Below, in pieces: positions 34,401 through 42,174 of a DNA stretch of 64,000 nucleotides. The translations under genes were made by a program, and so were the position numbers. The stretch comes from Paenibacillus glycanilyticus (GTDB taxonomy: Bacteria; Bacillota; Bacilli; Paenibacillales; Paenibacillaceae): positions 124,001 through 188,000 of the forward strand of contig NZ_BSSQ01000013.1 of the NCBI RefSeq assembly GCF_030161375.1. The letters run 5' to 3'. Numbering within the stretch: position 1 is the first letter of the stretch; every line of letters begins with the position of its first letter. The notes beneath the pieces were generated by a model. The model was not told the origin of the DNA. It made no database searches and worked only from the letters and a program-made list of their open reading frames with translations.

Positions 34401-35593
34401 TCGTATGGCCGATTCAGGCGTTAAGCGACCCGCAGGCGGTCATTAACAAATGGAGCGCAACAAACATGCAGAAGAACGAGATTTTCAACACCTACTGGTT
34501 CGTTCATAACATGCAGACGCTTGGAGCGCGTACGAAAGACGTTTGGGCAACAGGCTGGACCAGCGCGACGGTGTACAAGAAAGGCAACACGTATACGGCT
34601 CAAGTGTGGAATCCGACGGCAAGCCCAGTGACGGTCACGTTCAAGAATGCAGCCGGAACGACCGGAACGGCGGTTGTAGCCGCGAAATCGCTTGTCTCGG
34701 TAAATCCAATGACAAATACGAATTCAGGCGATAACTGGCCTCCGATCGGCAGCGGCGGGGATAATGGCGGCGGCGATAATGGCAATGGCGGCAATAACGG
34801 TACCGATACAAACGTAGCTTTGAACAAAACGGTAACGGTAACGTCGACCGAAACGCCGTTTGTTGGTTCGAATGCCGTAGACGGCAGCGCACAAACCCGT
34901 TGGGCATCCGTTACGAGCGCTGATCCGCAGACGATGACCATCGACCTTGGCTCCTCGCAGCAGCTCAACCGCGTGAAGCTGAACTGGGAAACGGCGTACG
35001 GCAAATCGTACAAAGTCCAAGTATCGGCTGACGGTAACAGCTGGTCCGATATTTATACGACAACAACCGGAGACGGCGGTACGGATGATTTCAACGTAAG
35101 CGGTACGGGACGTTATGTGCGGATCAACATGACGGAACGCGGAACGATATACGGTTATTCGCTGTATGAAGTGGAAGTATACGGCCATGCTGCAACGGCT
35201 TCGAATTCCACGCTGCTGTCCGTAGGCAAGACGGCGACCGCTTCGTCTTACCAAGATCCGTTTGTTCCGGCTTCGGCCGTGGACAATGACCCTGGCACCC
35301 GCTGGGGTTCGGTAACCGGCGCAGATCCGCAGTGGATTACGGTGGACCTTGGCCAGAACCGCACGGTAACAAACATTAAGCTGAAGTGGGAAACCGCTTA
35401 TGCCAAGTCGTTTAAGCTGCAAATTTCGGCGGACGGCAACAGCTGGACGGATCTATACAGCACAACGACCGGTACAGGCGCTGACCTTGACCAGAACGTT
35501 AACGGCACCGGCCGTTATGTGCGTATGCTGGGCACGGAACGCGGCACGCAATGGGGCTACTCGCTTTGGAGCTTTGATGTGTACGGGTATTAA
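31499..35593 (+). CDS. secreted GH81 endo-beta-1,3-glucanase with four F5/8C (discoidin/CBM32-like) domains
   Basis: The 1364-aa protein has a signal peptide (LVLTLCAVMLVSLVSSLFI, cleavage near AHAAGS). Two F5/8C-type domains come first (about 40-167 and 175-305, with AVDGSTGTRWGS and AVDGNPATRWSS). The GH81 catalytic part follows (about 325-1070: LTNDIHMPQPKYP, IPSNDWWQSILIKPYGD, and the active-site NNQEAAGESLFGW around Glu844/Glu848). A G/N/D-rich linker and two more F5/8C domains end the chain. GH81 enzymes cleave laminarin-type beta-1,3-glucan in algal or fungal walls. ATG 31499 follows TAGGGAGGAAATAAACGA. A cre-like site upstream suggests carbon catabolite control. No SLH or sortase signal is seen, so it is probably released. 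Confidence 0.93.
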   Translation: MYTIARERTARKLLVLTLCAVMLVSLVSSLFIREAHAAGSYLLSQNKTAYASSVEGGNTANLAVDGSTGTRWGSQWGVDSQWLYVDLGANATIDRVKVQWEGAFATAYKIQVSSDESAWSDIYSTTTGDGGTDDITLAGTGRYVRILGTQRALAAYGYSILEFEVYGTGGSTAPPVNYGPNVALNKPVTASSTENSAYLPPGSTVASNAVDGNPATRWSSNATDNEWIYVDLGSAHQIGRVVLNWEAAAGRAYDVQVSNNGTQWTTVYRELHWSGGKNDIPLYTNGRYVRMNGIGRATSFGYSLLEFEVYDYIAGQPQPSYSIPALPTPTAVQSGAGSYLTNDIHMPQPKYPANKSSNIQTPIPSNDWWQSILIKPYGDYLVTLPLKAKYFQQGLGILNPGAGWMSSDGRAVNADGNPDLYVMSNSINTSKLQTRVTGYGDWSVDAVVSDDATDKMKSTFVKGSPYVYNTFADPSSVEIYSSLITQLFDDNGNSVLATEGATLTADHIGVKLVNTDGSGASFTRYYGIFAPAGTVFKKVGAKVKIQLGSGGNYLSIGAMPAATNLNYYYQHAYAFVTDTKVNYNYNESTSQVTTDYTLTTALKRTGFSNQVLTTLLPHQWKVSSTPLTALTYPSVRGTLKVREGNTFTTVDRFYGIVPQFTEPTDSAYDRSLMVSYLKALDEETTSNLMAADAYWQGKKLHPLAMGVLAANELGETAYRDKFLSRIKTILTDWYTYTNGEPDYFLYYNSDWGTTYYKSSEFGANNGITDHHFTYGYYVFASAVLATFDNDFKTQFGPMIDHLVRDYANPSRTDSMFPFFRSFDPYEGHSWAGGYEDNDNGNNQEAAGESLFGWVGQYMWGLTNGDTSFRNAAIYGFTTELNAVMQYWFNYDGDNWISQYTHKTVGQVYGASNFFGTFFNGDPVYVYGIHWLPTAEYLTSYSLAPGKAAGLYSGFVADNGGPETDWYHIVWPIQALSDPQAVINKWSATNMQKNEIFNTYWFVHNMQTLGARTKDVWATGWTSATVYKKGNTYTAQVWNPTASPVTVTFKNAAGTTGTAVVAAKSLVSVNPMTNTNSGDNWPPIGSGGDNGGGDNGNGGNNGTDTNVALNKTVTVTSTETPFVGSNAVDGSAQTRWASVTSADPQTMTIDLGSSQQLNRVKLNWETAYGKSYKVQVSADGNSWSDIYTTTTGDGGTDDFNVSGTGRYVRINMTERGTIYGYSLYEVEVYGHAATASNSTLLSVGKTATASSYQDPFVPASAVDNDPGTRWGSVTGADPQWITVDLGQNRTVTNIKLKWETAYAKSFKLQISADGNSWTDLYSTTTGTGADLDQNVNGTGRYVRMLGTERGTQWGYSLWSFDVYGY

Positions 35594-35606
35594 TCGGTAA
35601 GAAAAA

Positions 35607-35653
35607 AAGAACCGCTCTAAGAGCTATTGGCTCTGAGGGAGGTTCTTTTTTTT
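35607..35653 (+). terminator. intrinsic terminator after the GH81 gene
   Basis: AAGAACC ... GGTTCTT stem with inner GAGC/GCTC pairing, followed by eight T residues. Confidence 0.8.
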
Positions 35654-35954
35654 CGTTCTATAGGCGGTGGAATGTATTGGATTTAAGGAAATCTTCCTAT
35701 TCCAACTCGTCGATGGTCGTAGGACAACATTCCTGTTTTTCCATACTTTTAAAAAATTACAAAAATGTGCGGCATAAGTGGTCCCAATTAGTTAAGTTGT
35801 CCCGAATAATGTTTTTGATATTATTTCGATTAGTTCGATTAGTATATTTTTTTAATTACGAATACCTATTCATTTATCCATTTTTTTCTATGACAATGAG
35901 GTTTATGTAATTCGCTTCATGCTATACATAGCTCTAAAGGGTTGGTGGTATGCA
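35654..35954. other. AT-rich intergenic region before the Tad operon
   Basis: About 300 bp much richer in A and T than its surroundings. A short open frame at 35677-35910 starts with TTG without a ribosome site and looks non-coding. A small tandem repeat TTCGATTAG-TTCGATTAG occurs near 35826-35843, next to T-tracts. The region probably holds the tad promoter, but no clear -35/-10 pair stands out. Confidence 0.4.
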
Positions 35955-36422
35955 ATGGGGGAAAATCCCTATTTTATTCTCGTTCCTGCTTTTCTGCTGC
36001 TTGCGGTATGTCTTTATACCGACTTGAAGGAGCGGAAAATTTATGATAAATATACGATTTCCGGCATGCTCTACTTTATCGGAATTCACGCGGTTCTAGG
36101 TACGTTCTACCATAGCTTGCTTGGTTGGCTGATTATTGGCGGTATTGCCTATGTCCTGGCCGTGATCAGCAAGGGTCAAATCGGCGGAGGCGACATTAAG
36201 CTGTATGCCATGCTTGGGGCTGCATTTGGCTGGGAGCAGGGGCTTGTTGTTTTGGTGCTGACAAGCGTTGCCGCGGCTCTTTGGGCTTTACCGCTTCTTC
36301 TCCTTAAAGCGTTAAAACGGCTCCCGGCCGGTTATCATGAGCTACCGCTTGCCCCTTTTATTACGGCTGGCGTCATCCTTATGCTCGTTATTTCGAATCT
36401 TGCATCTCTTAATTACAGATAG
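35955..36422 (+). CDS. Tad prepilin peptidase (A24 family)
   Basis: The 155-aa membrane protein is the short TadV/CpaA-type aspartic peptidase that removes the leader of Flp prepilins. It has about five spans and the two catalytic aspartate regions: VCLYTDLKERKIYDKYT near the N-terminus and the GGGDIK motif (GxGD) in the middle. The cytoplasmic methylase domain of PilD is absent, as usual for Tad peptidases. ATG 35955 is favoured over ATG 35919, which has no ribosome site. It is the first gene of a long co-directional Tad locus. Confidence 0.87.
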   Translation: MGENPYFILVPAFLLLAVCLYTDLKERKIYDKYTISGMLYFIGIHAVLGTFYHSLLGWLIIGGIAYVLAVISKGQIGGGDIKLYAMLGAAFGWEQGLVVLVLTSVAAALWALPLLLLKALKRLPAGYHELPLAPFITAGVILMLVISNLASLNYR

Positions 36423-36437
36423 GAGCGTTATTGGAAC

Positions 36438-37085
36438 ATGTTTGATACTCGTCGCAGAGCCTTTTTGTTTCTTATTTTTTCGATTGGTTTAGGATTGGCC
36501 GCAACTATTATGTTCTCGTCTTACATGAACAAGAAGGAAACAAGTCTTGGCGAAATGGTCTCGATCTATGTCGCGAGCAAGGAAATTCCCGCAGGACAAT
36601 TAATTACGAAGGATATGTTGTCTATGACGGATATTCCCAGAAAGTTTGCAACGGATTCCTACGTTCAAACGGCTGCGGATTTGAATGGCAAAGTGTCGAT
36701 GGTGCCGATTCCGGAGAAGGGTATTATTACGAAGCCGATGCTGCGAAATAACAACCTCGTGAACGGAGAATACCGGCAGGTCGTGCTCAGAGCGCCATTT
36801 GCCGTGTTTGACGATCAAATTGATGTCCTCGATAAGGTGGACTTGGTCGCGTCTTATGAACAGAAGGATCCAAAGGCGGCTAAAGGTACCGAGGAACGAA
36901 GGACTCAAGTCCTGCTGAAGAACGTCAGCGTAAACAACGTATCGAAGAAAGACAACGAAATTGTATCGATTGGCGTCGCCTTGCCGCTTAGCGAGGCTAA
37001 GGATCTGATCTGGATGTTGAACTATGGCAAGGAAATACGGGTATTAAAAAGCAGCAACGCAAAAGTAGCGTCAGAAGGGGAATAA
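36438..37085 (+). CDS. cpaB: Flp pilus assembly protein CpaB/RcpC
   Basis: The 215-aa protein has one N-terminal membrane span (FLFLIFSIGLGLAATIMFSSY) and an extracytoplasmic SAF-type domain (IYVASKEIPAGQLITKDMLS, VPIPEKGIITKPML) with a C-terminal RcpC part. In diderms CpaB works with the secretin; here, in a monoderm without secretin gene, it probably helps guide the pilus through the wall. ATG 36438 follows AGGAGCGTTATTGGAAC. It lies 15 bases after the peptidase gene. Confidence 0.9.
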   Translation: MFDTRRRAFLFLIFSIGLGLAATIMFSSYMNKKETSLGEMVSIYVASKEIPAGQLITKDMLSMTDIPRKFATDSYVQTAADLNGKVSMVPIPEKGIITKPMLRNNNLVNGEYRQVVLRAPFAVFDDQIDVLDKVDLVASYEQKDPKAAKGTEERRTQVLLKNVSVNNVSKKDNEIVSIGVALPLSEAKDLIWMLNYGKEIRVLKSSNAKVASEGE

Positions 37086-37089
37086 TCGG

Positions 37090-38286
37090 ATGGCAACAAA
37101 AGTAAGCATTGTCTGTGAGGAGCAGCGCATCTCTCAACAAATGGTTCAGCGTCTTAATTTCATGAACATTCCGATCGGCGAGGTCATCGACAAGCCTAAA
37201 GAAGCCTATAATCAGCTCAGCGCCAAGGAAGCCCGCGTCATCGTTCTGGTCGAGCCTCATGATCAGCATATGCTTCCGCCTTTGCTGCAGCAGATTAAGC
37301 GGATGAATGAAACGGCGCCAATCATCTATGTATCCAAATCGGACAATTTCCAATTGCTTCGGTCGATGTACCAGTCGGGAATTTCGGAGTGGGTCCGTTA
37401 TCCGGAGGAGATGGATGAGTTCGAGAAAGTGCTGGAGCGTTCCCTGGATGTACAGAAGCAACTGCAGCTGCAGAAAGAAAAGACAAGCCGGAGCTCTGAG
37501 CATCAGGCCGGCACGGTCATTTCGGTATACAGCGGCAAAGGCGGGGTAGGCACGAGTTTTATCGCTTCTAACCTTGCCCAGTCCATGGCTTACCGGCAGC
37601 CGGGCCGGGTACTGCTGATGGATTTGAATTTGCAGTTCGGCGGCATACATATGCTTCTTGATATTAAGCATGAACGAAACCTTGGCGACTTGAAGTCGGT
37701 AATCAAGGAATTGACCCATTCCCAAATCAATAACGTGCTGTACAAAAGAGAGGATTCCCAGCTTCACGTGTTATTGTCGCCTAATCATCCGCAAGAGGCG
37801 GAGCACTTCAAGGGCGAGGATATCGAGCAGATTATAAAAGCCTGCAGGGAGCATTACGACATTATTATTCTGGATATACCGAAGGAAATGAACGAAATTT
37901 CGGTAGGTGCGCTTGGACAGACGGACCAGCTCCTCTACGTGACGGAGCTAGACCGGCCGGGAATCGCCCGGATGCAAAGCGTACTGAAGCTGCTGGACCG
38001 GTATCATCTCGTGAAAGAGGACAATATTTCGCTGCTTGTGAACCGCTTTAGCAAGAAGCGAGACGTGCAACTCGACGAATTGAAACAGATGGCAGCTTAC
38101 CCGATTGTAGGTACGGTAGCGGATCATTTCAAGGCGATTCAAAGCCATATCAATCTCGGAGAGCCGCTTCTTAAGAAGCAAGGAGACAAAGGGCCCAAAG
38201 GTCCGGCCCGGGACATTTGGCAGTTGACTAACGAGCTGATGAAACGGATTGGAGGGGATTCCTCTGTCCATCTTTCAAAAGCTTAA
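37090..38286 (+). CDS. tadZ: Tad pilus localisation ATPase TadZ/CpaE
   Basis: The 398-aa protein has an atypical receiver-like N-terminal domain (about 1-125, with VIVLVEPHDQHMLPPLL) followed by a MinD/ParA-type ATPase: deviant Walker A YSGKGGVGTSFIASNLAQ near residues 141-158, VLLMDLNLQFGG, and DIIILDIPKEMNEIS. TadZ marks the cell site for pilus assembly. Signature lysine is replaced by the Gly/Thr form, GGVGTSF, common in TadZ. It overlaps the start region of tadA. Confidence 0.9.
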   Translation: MATKVSIVCEEQRISQQMVQRLNFMNIPIGEVIDKPKEAYNQLSAKEARVIVLVEPHDQHMLPPLLQQIKRMNETAPIIYVSKSDNFQLLRSMYQSGISEWVRYPEEMDEFEKVLERSLDVQKQLQLQKEKTSRSSEHQAGTVISVYSGKGGVGTSFIASNLAQSMAYRQPGRVLLMDLNLQFGGIHMLLDIKHERNLGDLKSVIKELTHSQINNVLYKREDSQLHVLLSPNHPQEAEHFKGEDIEQIIKACREHYDIIILDIPKEMNEISVGALGQTDQLLYVTELDRPGIARMQSVLKLLDRYHLVKEDNISLLVNRFSKKRDVQLDELKQMAAYPIVGTVADHFKAIQSHINLGEPLLKKQGDKGPKGPARDIWQLTNELMKRIGGDSSVHLSKA

Positions 38287-39598
38287 CACGCGTCTGGAGG
38301 AGCAGCAGCTGCAGGATCAGCCGACGGATTATTTGGATCAGCTGTTTGAGCATTACAAGGAACGGCTGCTGAAGGAAAGTAATTTGGAGCAGCTCATCCA
38401 GCTGCCAGCCTACCAGAAGAGCAAGACGATCGAGAAGCTTGTCTTCGAAATGCTGGTCGAAGAGAAAATTATTATTACGGAGCAGGACAAGGCCAAGCTA
38501 CTGACGATGATTCTGAACGATTCCGTCGGTTACGGTCCGCTTGAGCCGCTGCTTAAGAATGAAGAAATAACCGAGATTATGGTGAATGGTCCCAGCGAGA
38601 TTTATATTGAGCGCAACGGTACCATCTCGCAGGCGCAAATCACGTTTAAGAATAACGAGCATATCCGCAACATTATCGAGAGAATTGTAGCGCCGATTGG
38701 CCGCCGTATCGATGAAAGCTCGCCGCTTGTGGATGGACGGCTGGAGGACGGAAGCCGGATTAACGCGGCGATACCGCCCGTTTCCGTGAAGGGGCCCGTG
38801 CTTACGATCCGTAAATTCCGGAAAGATCCTTATACGATAGAAGATTTGATCAACTTCCATACGATGACGGTTCCTATGGCGCGGTTCCTCGAAGCGGCGA
38901 TGGCTTCCAAGCTGAATGTCATTATTTCGGGCGGTACGGGCAGCGGCAAAACAACACTGCTTAATGTCGTGTCTGCGGGCATTCCGCTTGGCGAACGTAT
39001 TATCACGATAGAGGACAGCGCGGAACTGAGGCTCAACCGGAAAAATGTCGTGTCGTTAGAAGCAAGACCCGCGAATATGGAAGGCACCGGCGAAATCTCG
39101 ATCCGGCAGCTTGTCCGCAATGCGCTTCGAATGCGTCCGGACCGCATTATTGTCGGAGAGGTTCGCGGCGCAGAAGCGATGGACATGCTGCAGGCAATGA
39201 ATACCGGTCATGAAGGTTCGCTCACGACGATCCATGCGAATAATCCAAATGATGCCATGTCTAGGATTGAAGCGATGATTCTGATGGGCAACGCTTCGAT
39301 GACCGCCGAGGTCGTTCGTTCGTTTATCGCGTCAGCCGTTCAGCTTGTCGTGCAAACGTTGCGATTGCAGGACGGGAGCCGCAAGATCGTGTCGATTGCA
39401 GAAGCAGTGCCGCAGGAGCGGGGATTTGTTTTACGGGATATTTTCCGGTTCAGGCAATACGGAGTGGAGAAGGATGGCAAGGTAGTTGGACATTTCGAAC
39501 CTACCGGCGTCGTTCCGCTATGCCTCGAGAAGATGAAGGCGTTCGGCCAAACGTTGCCCGAGGATTACTTCTCCCGGGAGGATGTGGCCTGGTCATGA
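38264..39598 (+). CDS. tadA: Tad pilus assembly/retraction ATPase TadA/CpaF
   Basis: The 444-aa secretion ATPase powers pilin polymerisation. It has the CpaF N-terminal region, [14 protein letters not shown], the Walker [17 protein letters not shown], the Asp box [11 protein letters not shown], Walker [17 protein letters not shown] and the His box [15 protein letters not shown]. The start is unusual: GGAGGGG (38251-38257) is correctly placed only for CTG 38264, giving [14 protein letters not shown]. The upstream TTG 38249 has no ribosome site. It overlaps tadZ by 23 bases and ends in ATGA with tadB. Confidence 0.9.
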   Translation: MSIFQKLNTRLEEQQLQDQPTDYLDQLFEHYKERLLKESNLEQLIQLPAYQKSKTIEKLVFEMLVEEKIIITEQDKAKLLTMILNDSVGYGPLEPLLKNEEITEIMVNGPSEIYIERNGTISQAQITFKNNEHIRNIIERIVAPIGRRIDESSPLVDGRLEDGSRINAAIPPVSVKGPVLTIRKFRKDPYTIEDLINFHTMTVPMARFLEAAMASKLNVIISGGTGSGKTTLLNVVSAGIPLGERIITIEDSAELRLNRKNVVSLEARPANMEGTGEISIRQLVRNALRMRPDRIIVGEVRGAEAMDMLQAMNTGHEGSLTTIHANNPNDAMSRIEAMILMGNASMTAEVVRSFIASAVQLVVQTLRLQDGSRKIVSIAEAVPQERGFVLRDIFRFRQYGVEKDGKVVGHFEPTGVVPLCLEKMKAFGQTLPEDYFSREDVAWS

Positions 39599-40539
39599 TG
39601 ACGACACCAACGGTTGTTCTGGTCATTATATTCGTGGCGGCATTATGTTTGTCTCTGGCCATTATGGAGATGGCGGTTACCCGCGGCAAGTGGAAGAAGC
39701 TGAACGAGCGGATCAAGCCGATGTATCAGACGGAGGCTGTCGATACGAATACGTTAATCTCCAAGCTGAAGCGCAGAGTCAATCGCTCGGATTATGCCAA
39801 AGAGGTCGATAATGCTCTGAAAGGCGCAGACATGAAGCTGACGGCTTTCGACTGGTTGGCCATTCAACTGGGTATATTCGCGGGGCTTGCTATCATTTTG
39901 CACTTTATCGTCAGACTGGAATTTCCGTTCGAATTGCTTGCCTCCTGGCTGCTTACCGGAATTGGGATGAAGCAATATTTGAAATCCCGTCGCGCCAAGT
40001 TGTCTCAACAGCTTAGCAAGCAATTGCCGGAGCTGTGCCGAATGGTATCCAGCTGCGTGCGCGCCGGCTTGAGTCTGCAACAAGGGTTTGAGATGGTGGC
40101 CAAGGAGCTTCGCGCCCCGGCGGGACCCATCTTCCGCAGCATGTCCTCCGAGCTGAAGATGGGGACATCGATGGAATCCGTACTGGAGCGGTTGACCGAA
40201 CGCGTGAAGAGTAAAGATATCTCGATCTTCGTGCAGATGATTAATGTGCAGCGGAAGGCCGGCGGCAATATCAGTCAGGCGATGGATCAACTGGCGAAGA
40301 CGCTGGATGACCGCGCAAGAATTAACGGAGAGATTCGGACGCAGACTGCGGAGACCAAATTTGTGGCGGTAGCCCTTATTTTAATGCCCGTCATAATGGT
40401 TCTGATGTTCAACATGATGTTCGACGGTTTTCTGATGCCGCTGTTTACGCTTCCTGGCATCGTTCTGATCGTAGTTGTTGTTCTGATTATGTCGATTGGA
40501 TTTTATCTGATTCAAAAAGTATCAAACGTGAAGGTATGA
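39595..40539 (+). CDS. tadB: Tad inner-membrane platform protein TadB
   Basis: The 314-aa protein is one of the two GspF-like platform subunits, with membrane spans near the start (VVLVIIFVAALCLSLAIMEMA), in the middle and at the end (ALILMPVIMVLMFNMMFDG, IVLIVVVVLIMSIGFYLI). The type II secretion F domain shows LPELCRMVSSCVRAGLSLQQ and KAGGNISQAMDQLAKTLDDR. ATG 39595 overlaps the tadA stop. It is followed after 7 bases by tadC. Confidence 0.9.
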   Translation: MMTTPTVVLVIIFVAALCLSLAIMEMAVTRGKWKKLNERIKPMYQTEAVDTNTLISKLKRRVNRSDYAKEVDNALKGADMKLTAFDWLAIQLGIFAGLAIILHFIVRLEFPFELLASWLLTGIGMKQYLKSRRAKLSQQLSKQLPELCRMVSSCVRAGLSLQQGFEMVAKELRAPAGPIFRSMSSELKMGTSMESVLERLTERVKSKDISIFVQMINVQRKAGGNISQAMDQLAKTLDDRARINGEIRTQTAETKFVAVALILMPVIMVLMFNMMFDGFLMPLFTLPGIVLIVVVVLIMSIGFYLIQKVSNVKV

Positions 40540-40546
40540 GGAATTT

Positions 40547-41476
40547 ATGACGACATTGCTGACGGTACTTGCTGCCGCTGCTTTCATAAGCTGGACGGCC
40601 TCCATGTATTTTTGGTGGAGATCAAAGCTGCATCGGATCAAGCTGCATAAGAAGCTTGATATCCATCAGCAGAGCAAGAAGAAGCCGACGAGGCTGAAGG
40701 ATGATGTTAAGCGGCGAATTATCTACTTGGCACATCGGTTTGCGCCGCTCGGCAAACGATTCCCGTTCTTTTTGAACAAAAATGATGTTCAAAGAAAGTT
40801 GGAGCTGGCCGGTTTTCCTGAAAATCTAGACCTGGATTCGTTCTACGGCCTCCGGTTCGTCAGCTTTATGGGCTTCTCCACAGGGGCGGTTCTGCTGCAG
40901 ACGCTTGGTTTCATTAATGGCATCTTCCAGCTTCTTATTATGGTCTTTGGCCTGTTCGCGCCGGCGGTCTGGATTAAGATGGCTGCTGCCGCTCGGCAGG
41001 AGCGGATCGGCATCGACCTTCCCGAGTTCATGGATATGATGAGCGTTACGCTACAAGCGGGCATTCCGCTTGAGCCTGCCATCAAACAAATCATTAACGG
41101 AATGGAAGGGCCGCTATCGGAGGAATTGCACCGGTTCATTCAGGAGCTCGACATGGGGGTATCCCGCGAAGAAGCGTTCACGAGACTGATGAAGCGCAAC
41201 AACTGTCCCGAGCTTGAGATGCTGGTTACGGCACTCTTGCAGGGCAGCAAGCTTGGCGTTCCAATTGCGAATACATTCCGTAATTTATCCGAGGATATCC
41301 GCAATACAAGAATTAACAAGATGAAGGAAAAGGCAGCAAAGGCCGGTCCGAAGGTCACTTTGATTACCACCTTTTTCATTCTGCCGGGTGTATTGCTTCT
41401 CATTATTGGACTGCTGATTCTGAACTTCATCTATAACCCTGAAGGAATGGGAGTCAGCGGAGGATTTGGGCTGTAA
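40547..41476 (+). CDS. tadC: Tad inner-membrane platform protein TadC
   Basis: The 309-aa protein is the second GspF-like platform subunit, with an N-terminal span, a paired middle span (LRFVSFMGFSTGAVLLQTLG) and a C-terminal span (TFFILPGVLLLIIGLLILNF). The F-domain block LPEFMDMMSVTLQAGIPLEP and LVTALLQGSKLGVPIANTFR are typical of TadC. ATG 40547 follows TGAGGAATTT. It should pair with TadB around TadA. Confidence 0.9.
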   Translation: MTTLLTVLAAAAFISWTASMYFWWRSKLHRIKLHKKLDIHQQSKKKPTRLKDDVKRRIIYLAHRFAPLGKRFPFFLNKNDVQRKLELAGFPENLDLDSFYGLRFVSFMGFSTGAVLLQTLGFINGIFQLLIMVFGLFAPAVWIKMAAAARQERIGIDLPEFMDMMSVTLQAGIPLEPAIKQIINGMEGPLSEELHRFIQELDMGVSREEAFTRLMKRNNCPELEMLVTALLQGSKLGVPIANTFRNLSEDIRNTRINKMKEKAAKAGPKVTLITTFFILPGVLLLIIGLLILNFIYNPEGMGVSGGFGL

Positions 41477-41518
41477 GGCATGTACCTATTTTACTCCACT
41501 GGAAAGGAGGTGACGCGC

Positions 41519-41728
41519 ATGATGAACACAATCATGATGTTTGGCAGCAAGCTGCTGCGCCCGGTTCGTAACGAGAAGGGAGCACAGGCGATCGAATATG
41601 TCGGTCTTGTTGCACTGGTTGTTATTCTGATTCTGGCGTTGATCCCGTTGTTTGGCGAAGGCAATGATTCTATCGCTAAGATGCTCGTTGATAAAATCAA
41701 AGATTTCATTAATAAAATCTCCATCTAG
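41519..41728 (+). CDS. flp: Flp/Fap type IVb major pilin
   Basis: The 69-aa prepilin has a short basic leader ending in NEKG, then AQAIEYVGLVALVVILILAL. This matches the type IVb cleavage rule: Gly21 before the cut, Glu at +5, Tyr at +6, followed by the hydrophobic assembly helix. The very strong ribosome site GGAAAGGAGGTGA suggests high expression. ATG 41519 or 41522 can both serve. The peptidase encoded by the first gene of the locus should process it, after which it polymerises into Flp pili. Confidence 0.93.
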   Translation: MMNTIMMFGSKLLRPVRNEKGAQAIEYVGLVALVVILILALIPLFGEGNDSIAKMLVDKIKDFINKISI

Positions 41729-41761
41729 CATTAGAAAAAAATAGAGTAGTCGGGTGACTGC

Positions 41762-42142
41762 ATGAGATATGTTCGCAATGAGAGAGGATCCCAGTTGATT
41801 GAATTCATGGGTATCCTCCCGCTTTTTTTACTTATGATTATAATTGTATGCCAATTTGCGATCTCCGCTTCTGCTGCCGTTACGGCAAAAGCTGCCGCGA
41901 TGGACGGTGCGCGCGTAGCCATTACGGAAAACAGCGATGATTATGAAACGGCGGTTCGCAATGTAGCATCCTCCTATAAAGTGTTGTCCGTTGCGCGAAG
42001 TGAATCTTCCGACGGCAAATTTACGTATGTGACTGTTAAAGTAACGCTCGAAGTTCCATTGTTAAACAATGCCCGCGTGTTCAATACGACGGGATTGTCC
42101 ATACCGGTAAGTTCTGAGGTGACGCTGAAGAAAGAAGAGTAG
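41762..42142 (+). CDS. TadE-like pseudopilin
   Basis: The 126-aa protein begins MRYVRNERGSQLIEFMGILPLFLLMIII. This is a TadE-type pseudopilin leader (RG, then SQLIEF with Glu at +5) followed by one membrane helix. The rest is a small extracytoplasmic domain. TadE/F-like minor pilins are needed for Flp pilus biogenesis. It lies 33 bases after the pilin gene. Confidence 0.85.
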   Translation: MRYVRNERGSQLIEFMGILPLFLLMIIIVCQFAISASAAVTAKAAAMDGARVAITENSDDYETAVRNVASSYKVLSVARSESSDGKFTYVTVKVTLEVPLLNNARVFNTTGLSIPVSSEVTLKKEE

Positions 42143-42174
42143 GCGGACCTTGACCAAATAACGGATGGAGTTGA

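Noticed and set aside
35677..35910. 77-codon frame in the AT-rich gap before the Tad locus
   Set aside because: It has a TTG start without ribosome site, hydrophobic residues in irregular order and no relation to neighbours; most likely chance in AT-rich DNA.
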